Shown: piece after piece, positions 10,263 to 21,283 of the stretch
Layout of the letters: each line of letters starts with the position of its first letter
Numbering within the stretch: the stretch's first letter is position 1
NCBI GenBank assembly: GCA_021161465.1
Contig: JAGHAM010000019.1
Location: 1 to 39,014, forward strand
DNA from: Candidatus Iainarchaeum sp.
Lineage (GTDB): Archaea; B1Sed10-29; WALL01; JAGHAM01
Length of the DNA stretch: 39,014 nt
Direction: 5' to 3'
Translations under genes and position numbers: made by a program
The notes under the pieces: generated by a model
Seen by the model: only the letters and a program-made list of their open reading frames with translations
Told to the model about the DNA's origin: nothing
Databases searched by the model: none

Positions 10263-10859
10263 TCATAGGATGCCAAAGTAAAATAGTGCAACCATGGCAT
10301 TTGCGGTTAGGTGCACGAAAATGCCTGGAACTATGTTTTTGTTCTCCCAGATGAAGAAGCCCCCTATCAGCAGGCCATAAAGGAAGGGAGTCACCCTCTC
10401 AGTGTGCATCATGGCGAAGGCGAACGCACTCATCAATACTATTATAACAACCCCTACGCCTTTCTTGTTGTTTTGGAGCATTCCTTCCAGGGTCCAACTG
10501 TTTCTGAAGTTGAGCAGGCCACTTATTATCCAACCCCTGTAAATTATCTCTTCCCCAACGACGAACACAAAAAGCGAGAACAAGAAGAATTGTGGAATAT
10601 TGTAGGTTACAAGGCCGTATTCATGGGTAAACATATGCAGAACCAGAGCAAGTGCTGCAGAACTTGCGACAGGTATCAATACGGTTTTTATTGGTTCCTC
10701 AAAGGATAGATTGAAGTTAAACAGCCATCTTTTTATCAGGTCTTTTTCCTCGGGCTTTATCTTCTCGGATCTCATGAGTATGTAAGCAAGTGGGTAAATA
10801 ACGAGAAAAGCGAACCATAGACTACCCAATACCAAGAGCTCCATACTGATAATTCTCAA
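10263..10859 (-). CDS. CPBP family intramembrane metalloprotease
   Basis: 198 aa hydrophobic; FVVGEEIIYRGWIISGL (EExxxR), AFAMMHTERV and FVHLTANAMVALFYF motifs. Confidence 0.85.
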   Translation of the reverse strand: MRIISMELLVLGSLWFAFLVIYPLAYILMRSEKIKPEEKDLIKRWLFNFNLSFEEPIKTVLIPVASSAALALVLHMFTHEYGLVTYNIPQFFLFSLFVFVVGEEIIYRGWIISGLLNFRNSWTLEGMLQNNKKGVGVVIIVLMSAFAFAMMHTERVTPFLYGLLIGGFFIWENKNIVPGIFVHLTANAMVALFYFGIL

Positions 10860-10930
10860 AACCCTTTAAAAAAGCTTTCGCTCGTGCAAAGCTCACACTA
10901 GCTATACAAAACCTTCTAGAAAAAAGGTTT

Positions 10931-10944
10931 GACGTTGTGTTGCA
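10931..10944 (-). repeat. 3' arm of the pre-23S processing stem
   Basis: GACGTTGTGTTGCA (plus strand) is the exact reverse complement of TGCAACACAACGTC at 14018-14031, which lies just upstream of the 23S 5' end. Confidence 0.85.
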
Positions 10945-10959
10945 TTTAAGGTAGGTCTA

Positions 10960-14003
<3,044 letters not shown>

Positions 14004-14017
14004 AGACCTATGACCTC

Positions 14018-14031
14018 TGCAACACAACGTC
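14018..14031 (-). repeat. 5' arm of the pre-23S processing stem
   Basis: 14-bp perfect complement of 10931-10944; a second inner pairing of 10 bp (14000-14009 with 10953-10962) follows an AGGT/ACCT 4-bp helix. Confidence 0.85.
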
Positions 14032-14122
14032 ATTGCGCTCCGGAGCACGACGGCGCGCTCGTTGTTCATATCACGATTTTGCTCGCGATACTCATACAAT
14101 AAAAATGAATGGACCCACTGGG

Positions 14123-14169
14123 ATTCCCCGTCCGCAGCTGCGAACCTGGTCGGAATTACTTCCGCATTT
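14123..14169 (-). other. Candidate T-loop intron of tRNA-Ala (47 nt; junction ambiguous within the T-loop)
   Basis: T-stem arms CTGGG/CCCAG are separated by TTCAAAT plus 47 extra nt; the insert contains hairpins CGGAA-GTAA-TTCCG and GTTCGC-AGCT-GCGGAC. Confidence 0.8.
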
Positions 14170-14228
14170 ATTTGAACCCAGGACCTCTCGCGCTCTTGAA
14201 CCGTGCGCTTGAGCGAAGCGAAACGCAC

Positions 14229-14250
14229 AAAGCGTTAACCGATTTTGCGG
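14229..14250 (-). repeat. 22-bp direct repeat copy 1 inside the tRNA-Ala intron
   Basis: AAAGCGTTAACCGATTTTGCGG (plus strand), identical to 14288-14309. Confidence 0.95.
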
Positions 14251-14287
14251 CCACACCTGGTGCTCTCACGCGTAGCGTGAGACACCT

Positions 14288-14309
14288 AAAGCGTTAACCG
14301 ATTTTGCGG
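14288..14309 (-). repeat. 22-bp direct repeat copy 2 inside the tRNA-Ala intron
   Basis: Identical to 14229-14250, offset 59 nt. Confidence 0.95.
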
Positions 14310-14678
14310 TTATGCAAGGCGAGCGCTCTTCCAGCTGAGCTATGGGCCCATCCTAACAGACCTGTATATTTCGATTTCTTAGGGTTTTGTAAAGGAGGTG
14401 ATCTAACCGCAGGTTCCCCTACGGTTACCTTGTTACGACTTAACCCTCCTCACAAGGCTCGGATTCGAATTAGCCCAAAGGACTAAACCTCATCCAGGCC
14501 TCACTCGGATGGTTTGACGGGCAGTGTGTGCAAGGAGAAGGGACGTATTCACCGCGCGATAATGACACGCGATTACTAGGGATTCCATCTTCATGAGGGT
14601 GAGTTCCAACCCTCAATCCGAACTACGCAACGGTTTATGGGTTTGGCTTCTCCTTTCGGAGTCGCATCCTATTGTCCG

Positions 14679-15347
14679 TTACATTGTAGGCCGCGTGTAG
14701 CCCAGGAAATTCGGAGCCTCAGCCGTCCTGAAAATCTTCCTACTCGGATGCCATTTAGGATGACACAAAAAAATCATGCTGAGAAAGCACTTAACGTCGT
14801 TTTGCCTATATAAGCTTACGACATGTGAGCCATCCTTCCTATTGTGGCGTCTCGGCTTCAGGTGCATGCTCTGAAGCGAGTTGTAGACAAAGTTGATGAT
14901 ATCATAGGATTCCATCTCAAGACGGATCCTTAGATACCTACCCTTATCTAATTCTAGCCACCCCTCTGCATCGAAGAGACCACCAAGGAAAAAAACTTGC
15001 TTACTATCTGCAACTATTGGTGCAGATTGAAAAGTTTTGTTTCCTCGTTTTATGCCATATCCAACTGTTAAATCTTCCACCAGCTTTTTAGACCTCACAG
15101 CACATTTCCATACATTCGCACTGCGATCAAAAAATACTGACGGTTTATATCCTAAGGATTGGAACGATGTATACAGAAATTTAGCAAAAGGCTTAGTTGC
15201 TGTGAAAGCAAGGACGCGATTTGCATTTCTTTCTACATGTCCATCTCCAAGGATGTAACCAGCTAGATATGCTTTTCTCTCTTCTGCATAGGGCAGATTT
15301 AACCCCCACCAAAAATTACTGATGGAAAGTTTAAATCTGTTTTCAAT
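14679..15347 (-). CDS. LAGLIDADG homing endonuclease, two motifs; start codon uncertain (open frame to 15362, no in-frame ATG in the N-terminal part)
   Basis: My translation upstream of the listed 14679-15098 ORF stays open in the same frame: ...ERKAYLAGYILGDGHVERNANRVLAFTATKPFAKFLYTSFQSLGYKPSVFFDRSANVWKCA then VRSKKL... Motif 1 is YLAGYILGDGH, motif 2 is FFLGGLFDAEGW. Confidence 0.85.
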   Translation of the reverse strand: MENRFKLSISNFWWGLNLPYAEERKAYLAGYILGDGHVERNANRVLAFTATKPFAKFLYTSFQSLGYKPSVFFDRSANVWKCAVRSKKLVEDLTVGYGIKRGNKTFQSAPIVADSKQVFFLGGLFDAEGWLELDKGRYLRIRLEMESYDIINFVYNSLQSMHLKPRRHNRKDGSHVVSLYRQNDVKCFLSMIFLCHPKWHPSRKIFRTAEAPNFLGYTRPTM

Positions 15348-15383
15348 AGGGGTTTCCGAGATTCATCAGATTTTCGCGGACGT
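14718..15383 (-). mobile_element. 16S rRNA intron encoding a LAGLIDADG homing endonuclease (ends +/- a few nt)
   Basis: 16S conserved sequence ...GGTAGGTCAGTAT is separated from GCTCCGAATTTCCTGGGCTACACGCGG by about 666 nt. Intron ends pair (GTCC..GAAAATC with GATTTTC.GGAC), with a TCAG/CTGA 4-bp helix beside the junctions, as in an archaeal BHB. Confidence 0.9.
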
Positions 15384-15479
15384 ATACTGACCTACCGTCG
15401 CCCGCTCCTTCCTCTGGTTTATCACCAGCAGTCCCCCTAGAGTGCACCTCCTCAAACAAGAAGGTTAGCAACTAGGAGC

Positions 15480-15512
<33 letters not shown>

Positions 15513-16181
15513 ACCTCACGGCACGAGCTGACGGTGGCCATGCACTACCTCTCAGCGTGTCAGGTAAGCCCTTCGGACTGACCATCATTCTGCTGTCTTC
15601 CCTGGTGAGTTGTCCGGCGTTGAATCCAATTAAACCGCAGCCTCCACCCCTTGTGGTACTCCCCCGCCAATTCCTTTAAGTTTCAACCTTGCGGTCGTAC
15701 TTCCCAGGCGGCTGGCTTAACAGTTTCCCTCCGGCACAGCATAACCTCGTGGGTTATGCCACACCAAGCCAGCATAATTTACTGCCAGGACTACCCGGGT
15801 CTCTAATCCGGTTTGCTCCCCTGGCCTTCGTCCCTCACCGTCGGGTACGTTCTAGTTGGACGCCTTCGCCACCGGCGGTCCTCCTGGGATTATAAGATTT
15901 TACCCCTACCCCAGGAATACCTCCAACCTCTCCCGTCCCCAAGCCCAAAGGTCTCCCTAGCACTTCCAGACGATTAAATCGCCGGATTTCACCAGGGACT
16001 CTTCAGGCAGGCTACGGACGCTTTAAGCCCAATATACGCGAACACCACTCGAGCTGCTCGTGTTACCGCGGCGGCTGGCACGAGTCTTACCCAGCCCTTA
16101 TTCATGGAGCTTTTTACACTCCACAAAAGACTCCGTGAGGAGTCACTTGGAGTCCCCTTATCACGCTTTCGCGCATTGTAA

Positions 16182-16212
<31 letters not shown>

Positions 16213-16590
16213 ATGGTCCTTGTCTCAGTACCATTCTCCGGGCTCTTGCTCTCACAACCCGTATGGATCTTAGGCTTGGTGAGCCATTACCTCACCAACA
16301 ACCTAATCCACCGCAGACTCATCCTGGAGCGCCCGAAGGCTTTCAAAAATGGGACGTTCCAGTGCCCATTTTCTATAGGATATTAGCCTCAGTTTCCCGA
16401 GATTATCCCCTACTCCAGGGTAGATTATCCACGTGTTACTGAGCCGTACGCCGAGTGCCGAAGCACTTTGACTTGCATGGCTTAGTCGAACTCCAAAAGC
16501 GGTATTCTCCAGCAGGATCAACTGGAATTTTATTGGCGGGTCCACTTTTACATGGTCCCTAAGAATTTCTCTTAATACAGGCCTGCATCG

Positions 16591-16626
16591 GACCTGAATG
16601 TTTGCGATGCAAACAGTGCTCAGGTC
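16591..16626 (-). repeat. Imperfect hairpin in the 16S leader
   Basis: GACCTGA-AT-GTTTGC-GAT-GCAAAC-AGTGC-TCAGGTC (plus strand). Confidence 0.7.
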
Positions 16627-16760
16627 TTCATGACATCACTTAATGATGAGCATAACTAATGATTGTCTTATCCATCGAACTTGCTTACCTACCCAAGTAA
16701 GCAAATCCATCATAGAAGGCGTCTTTTCTCCTTCTCCGCCCAATAATTTTGTAGAAATCT

Positions 16761-16771
16761 CTTTATAAACG
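16761..16771 (-). promoter_or_regulatory. Candidate rRNA operon promoter TATA box
   Basis: Minus strand CGAAACGTTTATAAAG (BRE/TATA-like) upstream of the 16S leader; a second TTTATAA lies at about 16811-16817. Confidence 0.55.
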
Positions 16772-16903
16772 TTTCGGTGCGCGCTCAGAGGTTTGCCTGC
16801 CCAGATGGGATTATAAAGAACAAGCTGCTAGATAATTGGCAGGGAAATGCTTTTTAAAACCATTGGTGTATAGAATAACATATAGGTAGTAGAGGAGTTG
16901 TGT

Positions 16904-17404
16904 ATGGGCGATATCGATAAAAAACCATGGAGAAGAAGGAACCCATTCTTTGATTTGTTTTCGGAGTTTGATAACTTCGATTCATTTTGGGACAATCTGG
17001 CAAAATCCTTAAATGACACCAATCTACAGCCGGGGAAGCCCTTGGTTTATGGCTTCTCCATGAGTGTGGGCCCTAACGGAAGACCAGAAGTTAGAGAGTT
17101 TGGAAACATAAAACCATCTGAGGAGAAGATAAACGTGGAGGATACTAGGGAGCCATTGGTTGATGTTATCGAAAGGGACGATGAGATTGATGTCTTAGCT
17201 GAGCTTCCGGGTGTCAATAAGGAGGATATAAATATCGAAGCCAGTGAAAACAATGTGTCGATTTCAGTTCCAGGTGAGTTTTACAGGCTAATTGAGTTAC
17301 CTTCTAGAGTTAACCCAAAAGAGGTTAACGCTAAATATAAAAATGGTGTTCTAACAGTCACATTAGCAAAAACTAAAGGCAAACCAAACGTCGAAATAAA
17401 GTGA
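16904..17404 (+). CDS. Small heat shock protein, Hsp20/alpha-crystallin family
   Basis: ATG 16904; REPLVDVIERDDEIDVLAELPGVNKEDINIEASENNVSISV...NAKYKNGVLTVTLAKT. Confidence 0.92.
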   Translation: MGDIDKKPWRRRNPFFDLFSEFDNFDSFWDNLAKSLNDTNLQPGKPLVYGFSMSVGPNGRPEVREFGNIKPSEEKINVEDTREPLVDVIERDDEIDVLAELPGVNKEDINIEASENNVSISVPGEFYRLIELPSRVNPKEVNAKYKNGVLTVTLAKTKGKPNVEIK

Positions 17405-17408
17405 GTGA

Positions 17409-17630
17409 ATGAGCTACGGAGACACGCTCACCAAAAGGATGCTTGCTGGGCAGGTGTCCGGAAGACAAAAGACACCCCAACCTCAAACAAAAAGACAGAG
17501 CCATAGAATGGAGATGCCTTTTTTGTACGCTTTGTTCTTTATGGTTGCGTTCTACTTCCTAACCAAAGACTTGGCTGTTTCTATAATTATTCCACTGGCG
17601 ATGTGGTTGTTCTTAAAATATAAGGGGTGA
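17409..17630 (+). CDS. Small membrane protein
   Basis: 73 aa directly after hsp20; C-terminal hydrophobic segments FLYALFFMVAFYFLT and LAVSIIIPLAMWLFLKY. Confidence 0.6.
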   Translation: MSYGDTLTKRMLAGQVSGRQKTPQPQTKRQSHRMEMPFLYALFFMVAFYFLTKDLAVSIIIPLAMWLFLKYKG

Positions 17631-17756
17631 TTTAGTGCTATTGTGTCCTTTCAAATAAATCTCTTGAATAACTCTTTAAATAACCCACTCTTATTTTTTG
17701 CTGGCGGTGTTCGTGAACCATTGTATTATCGGTTTGATCCTTATGCTCTTTTTGTT

Positions 17757-18710
17757 TTAAAGGGAAAAAAGCAAGTCAGGACACCTTAGACCAATAGACA
17801 AGACATCTCTCCTAGTTGTTTTTGTCTTAATCAGGTTATCTATGACTTTCGGATTGCACCTATTGAGTTTTTTCATAACCATATTTATCTTTTCTGGAGG
17901 AAGGTCCCAGAGTTTATCCCTCATGAAAGCTGAAAACCTATAAGCAAATCCAAATTCCTTTTTCAACAGCTTGGCATAGTTTCCACCCGTGCTTAAAGCT
18001 TTCGCAGCTATAATCGAGCTTAGCAAAGCTGGCCTAAGCCCCTCCCCCATGACTGGTGTAGCAGCGCTGAGAGCGTCTCCCACAAAAAGCTTGTTGTCCT
18101 CTTCCGGCTTTTTCATCTCGACAGGGATAACACCAGACTGGACCTGGAGAGGTTTTACACCAGCTCTTTTGTGCAATTCTTTCGCATAGGTTGGGGTTGG
18201 ACTGGTGTGCCAGACACTGATAAATGTTTTCCTCCCATGGGGGTAAATGAAAAAACCATGCTTCATAGAACTGATTTCAACGGTGGGCAGGTCCACGAGC
18301 TGCTTGTCAACCCAAAAACCATAGCAGTAGAAAGCTTTGCTAAACTTCCTCGTGCTGGAGCCCGTGGCAACTATGGTCTTCATTGATTGCACAGGATTAT
18401 CTGTAAATACGGCACCCTCAGATTTAGCCTCCTCCTTTAAAGATTTCATAACTCTAGCCCTATCAAGCAGCAAGAACTTCCCTTTTACTAGTAGCTTGGC
18501 CCCATAAGGGAACTGTTTTATCATCCCTTCTGGATACTTTTCAACTATCACGTTTTTGTCAGGAAGCAGCTTTAAAGTCCTTGGTGGTACAACCCATTCC
18601 GCCTGGGTCACATCACCTTCTTTGACAATCTCTGTCTTGAAACCTCTTCTGGCAAGTTCAGCAGCTGCTTTTAGGCCTGCAGGACCAGCCCCAATTACAA
18701 GCACTACCAC
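17757..18710 (-). CDS. FAD-dependent oxidoreductase, geranylgeranyl reductase family
   Basis: VVVLVIGAGPAGLKAAAELARRGF Rossmann motif; FVGDALSAATPVMGEGLRPALLSSIIAAKAL. Start likely GTG near 18710. Confidence 0.82.
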   Translation of the reverse strand: MVVLVIGAGPAGLKAAAELARRGFKTEIVKEGDVTQAEWVVPPRTLKLLPDKNVIVEKYPEGMIKQFPYGAKLLVKGKFLLLDRARVMKSLKEEAKSEGAVFTDNPVQSMKTIVATGSSTRKFSKAFYCYGFWVDKQLVDLPTVEISSMKHGFFIYPHGRKTFISVWHTSPTPTYAKELHKRAGVKPLQVQSGVIPVEMKKPEEDNKLFVGDALSAATPVMGEGLRPALLSSIIAAKALSTGGNYAKLLKKEFGFAYRFSAFMRDKLWDLPPEKINMVMKKLNRCNPKVIDNLIKTKTTRRDVLSIGLRCPDLLFSL

Positions 18711-19255
18711 ACCCCTACCCAGAAGCCAGTGGCAAGGAACAATAGGATGGCCCAAAGCAGCCCAAGACCTTTAACCCGTGAGAAGAACAACATCAGTGAT
18801 GCTAAGAAGGCCATTGGGGCGAATATGGGTATTAAGGTGACCACACAGAATAACCACTTAAGCCAACCTTCCTTAAGCAAAAGCGAATCCAAGTAGAATT
18901 CAAACAGTATCCCCATAGCGTTTCGCGCGTCTTTCTCACTTGGGAAGCAAAACACAGCTATTGAAAATCCTAGCCAGTAAAAGATTAGCATAGTGGCTAA
19001 CCCTAAGCTATCCAGTGCAAACCAATGCTTAAGACCTGTTTGAGCAACCCAGAGTAGCAGAATGGCAGTGAGGCTACCAAACAGGAACGGGGCGAATGAA
19101 ATAAAAAAGCCCCTCCATGGCCCTGTCCTGTGGTGTGTTACACTTCTGAAGCCAATCCGTGTTACCTTTGCTCCAACAAATAAGCATGCCAACATGTGGG
19201 AGAATTCATGGAAAAGCACTCCGGGGAAGAAAGCAAATTCTATCAGGTTCATCAC
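18704..19255 (-). CDS. M50-like zinc metalloprotease-related membrane protein
   Basis: LFHEFSHMLACLFVGAKVTRIGF (HExxH) near the N-terminus followed by several TM segments. Confidence 0.7.
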   Translation of the reverse strand: MMNLIEFAFFPGVLFHEFSHMLACLFVGAKVTRIGFRSVTHHRTGPWRGFFISFAPFLFGSLTAILLLWVAQTGLKHWFALDSLGLATMLIFYWLGFSIAVFCFPSEKDARNAMGILFEFYLDSLLLKEGWLKWLFCVVTLIPIFAPMAFLASLMLFFSRVKGLGLLWAILLFLATGFWVGVW

Positions 19256-19283
19256 AACATCTTTCGGTTAGGAGAAATAAAAA

Positions 19284-19341
19284 ACAATAACCTTTTTATT
19301 CGACAATTAACCCAAAAAAAGGGTTTCAAGGTGGTTATTGT
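19284..19341. repeat. Nested inverted repeat in a divergent intergenic region
   Basis: ACAATAACC (19284-19292) / GGTTATTGT (19333-19341) enclosing AACCC-A7-GGGTT (19309-19325). Confidence 0.8.
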
Positions 19342-19397
19342 AGGATATCGAATTATGTCGGTTTAGAATATTTAATCTAAAGAATGGTGGTGTTAGA

Positions 19398-21125
19398 ATG
19401 GAAGTAGAGATTTTCAAAAAAACTCCTGAAATGTACAAAGATGCGAATATGCAAAGTTACGAAAAGACCAGAGAGAACTTCAAATGGGAAGATGTTGAAA
19501 AGAACTTCTCCTGGCACAAGACTGGCAAAGTTAACATGGCTTATGAATGCATCGACAGACATGTTGATGAAGGAAGGGGAAATAAGGTTGCCCTGATATA
19601 CGTGAATGGTGAGGAACGAGAAGAGATGACATTCAAGGATATGCAAGCTTTAACGAACAAGTTTGCCAATGTCCTTAAAAATATGGGTGTCAAGAAGGGC
19701 GACAGAGTGTTTATATTCATGCCAAGGAGCCCTCAGTTTTATGTTGCCTTTATGGGAACAATTAAACTTGGTGCTATAGTCGGGCCTTTGTTTGAAGCGT
19801 TCATGAAAGATGCGGTATGTGACAGGCTGCTGGACAGCGGGGCTAAAGTGCTTGTGACTACTCCAGAGCTGGTTGGGAGAGTGCCTAAAGTGGACTTACC
19901 AGAGCTAGAAAAACTAATCATAGTTGGGGACAAAGAGCTTGACGATGATGAGGTCAGTTATGAGGATGAGATGAGCAAGGCATCTGAAGATTTTGATATA
20001 GAGTGGGTTGACAGGGAAACGCCAATGTTACTGCATTATACCTCTGGCTCTACGGGAAAGCCAAAAGGAGTAATCCATGTGCACAATGCAATGATTGGCC
20101 ACTATCTGACAGCAAAATGGGTTCTTGACCTTAAGCCTGATGATGTATATTGGTGCACTGCTGACCCTGGTTGGGTTACGGGAACATCCTATGGAATCTT
20201 TGGGCCGTGGCTCAATGGCGTTGGCAGCTTAATCCGTGGTGGCAGGTTTAGTGTTGATGGATGGTACAAGACTATAGAGGACTATGGTGTTACTGTGTGG
20301 TACAGTGCACCTACAGCATTTAGGCTACTTATGTCGGCTGGCGATGACAAAGTTAAACAGCACAACTTGAGCAGCTTGAGGGCAATTTTCAGTGTCGGTG
20401 AACCTTTGAATCCAGAAGTGATAAGATGGGGGTTGAAGGTATTCAAGCTACCAATTCATGACACCTGGTGGATGACCGAAACAGGGATGCAACTGATATG
20501 CAACTATCTATGTATGGATATAAAGCTTGGTTCCATGGGAAAACCATTCCCCGGTATTGAAGCTGCAATAATAGATGAAGAAGGAAAAGAGCTCCCACCG
20601 AACCAGATTGGACAGCTTGCGATAAAAGCTGGCTGGCCATCAATGACAAGGGGCATATGGAAAAACGAGGAGAAATACCAAAGCTATTTCAAGCTTAAAC
20701 CTTGGTACGTTTCTGGAGACTCCGCCCACATGGATGAAGACGGCTACTTCTGGTTCCATGGCAGGATAGATGATGTGATTATGAGTGCTGGAGAGAGAAT
20801 AGGACCATTTGAAGTTGAATCCAGGCTGGTAGAACACCCAGCAGTTGCAGAAGCGGGCGTTATTGGTAAGCCAGACCCTCTCAGAGGGGAAATAGTCAAA
20901 GCATTTGTAAAGCTAAGGGATGGCTACAAGCCCTCTGACGAGTTGAAGAAAGACATCACAGAATTCGTCAAGACAGGTCTCGCCGCGCATGCAAAACCAA
21001 GAGAGATAGAATTCATTGACAAGCTACCAAAAACCAGAAGCGGGAAGATAATGAGGCGCGTTTTGAAGGCTAAAGAGCTTGGCCTGCCTGTTGGCGATTT
21101 ATCAACCTTGGCGGACGATGAATAA
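19398..21125 (+). CDS. acs: AMP-forming acetyl-CoA synthetase / acyl-CoA synthetase
   Basis: 575 aa; LLHYTSGSTGKPKGVIHVH, WYVSGDSAHMDEDGYFWFHGRIDDVIMSAGERIGPFEVE, KTRSGKIMRRVLKA. Confidence 0.93.
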   Translation: MEVEIFKKTPEMYKDANMQSYEKTRENFKWEDVEKNFSWHKTGKVNMAYECIDRHVDEGRGNKVALIYVNGEEREEMTFKDMQALTNKFANVLKNMGVKKGDRVFIFMPRSPQFYVAFMGTIKLGAIVGPLFEAFMKDAVCDRLLDSGAKVLVTTPELVGRVPKVDLPELEKLIIVGDKELDDDEVSYEDEMSKASEDFDIEWVDRETPMLLHYTSGSTGKPKGVIHVHNAMIGHYLTAKWVLDLKPDDVYWCTADPGWVTGTSYGIFGPWLNGVGSLIRGGRFSVDGWYKTIEDYGVTVWYSAPTAFRLLMSAGDDKVKQHNLSSLRAIFSVGEPLNPEVIRWGLKVFKLPIHDTWWMTETGMQLICNYLCMDIKLGSMGKPFPGIEAAIIDEEGKELPPNQIGQLAIKAGWPSMTRGIWKNEEKYQSYFKLKPWYVSGDSAHMDEDGYFWFHGRIDDVIMSAGERIGPFEVESRLVEHPAVAEAGVIGKPDPLRGEIVKAFVKLRDGYKPSDELKKDITEFVKTGLAAHAKPREIEFIDKLPKTRSGKIMRRVLKAKELGLPVGDLSTLADDE

Positions 21126-21283
21126 GTACAAGCAATACCTGGTGCCAGCAACCTGGCACCACCATCACTTATTCTCATCAGACAATCCTTACTGCTTGGT
21201 TTTATACTCGAATGAACAAATACATCACCCTCACTTATTTTTAGCGAACGATAATCTTTTATATATCCATAACCTATTTTTTT

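Larger units (their letters stand above)
14193..14312 (-). other. Canonical 37/38 anticodon-loop intron of tRNA-Ala (120 nt)
   Basis: Full BHB motif: anticodon stem, CTTG/CAAG 4-bp helix, bulges CA|T and AG|C, inner helix AACCG/CGGTT. Confidence 0.9.
14110..14349 (-). tRNA. tRNA-Ala(UGC) interrupted by two introns
   Basis: Exons 14313-14349, 14170-14192 and 14110-14122 (transcript order) assemble into GGGCCCATAGCTCAGCTGGAAGAGCGCTCGCCTTGCA+CGCGAGAGGTCCTGGGTTCAAAT+CCCAGTGGGTCCA, a 73-nt cloverleaf with all four stems paired and anticodon UGC. Confidence 0.92.

Noticed and set aside
9930-10354. ORFs 9930-10139 (-) and 9995-10354 (+)
   Set aside because: They lie over the RNase P RNA gene and the CPBP gene end; low-complexity translations with no recognisable fold.
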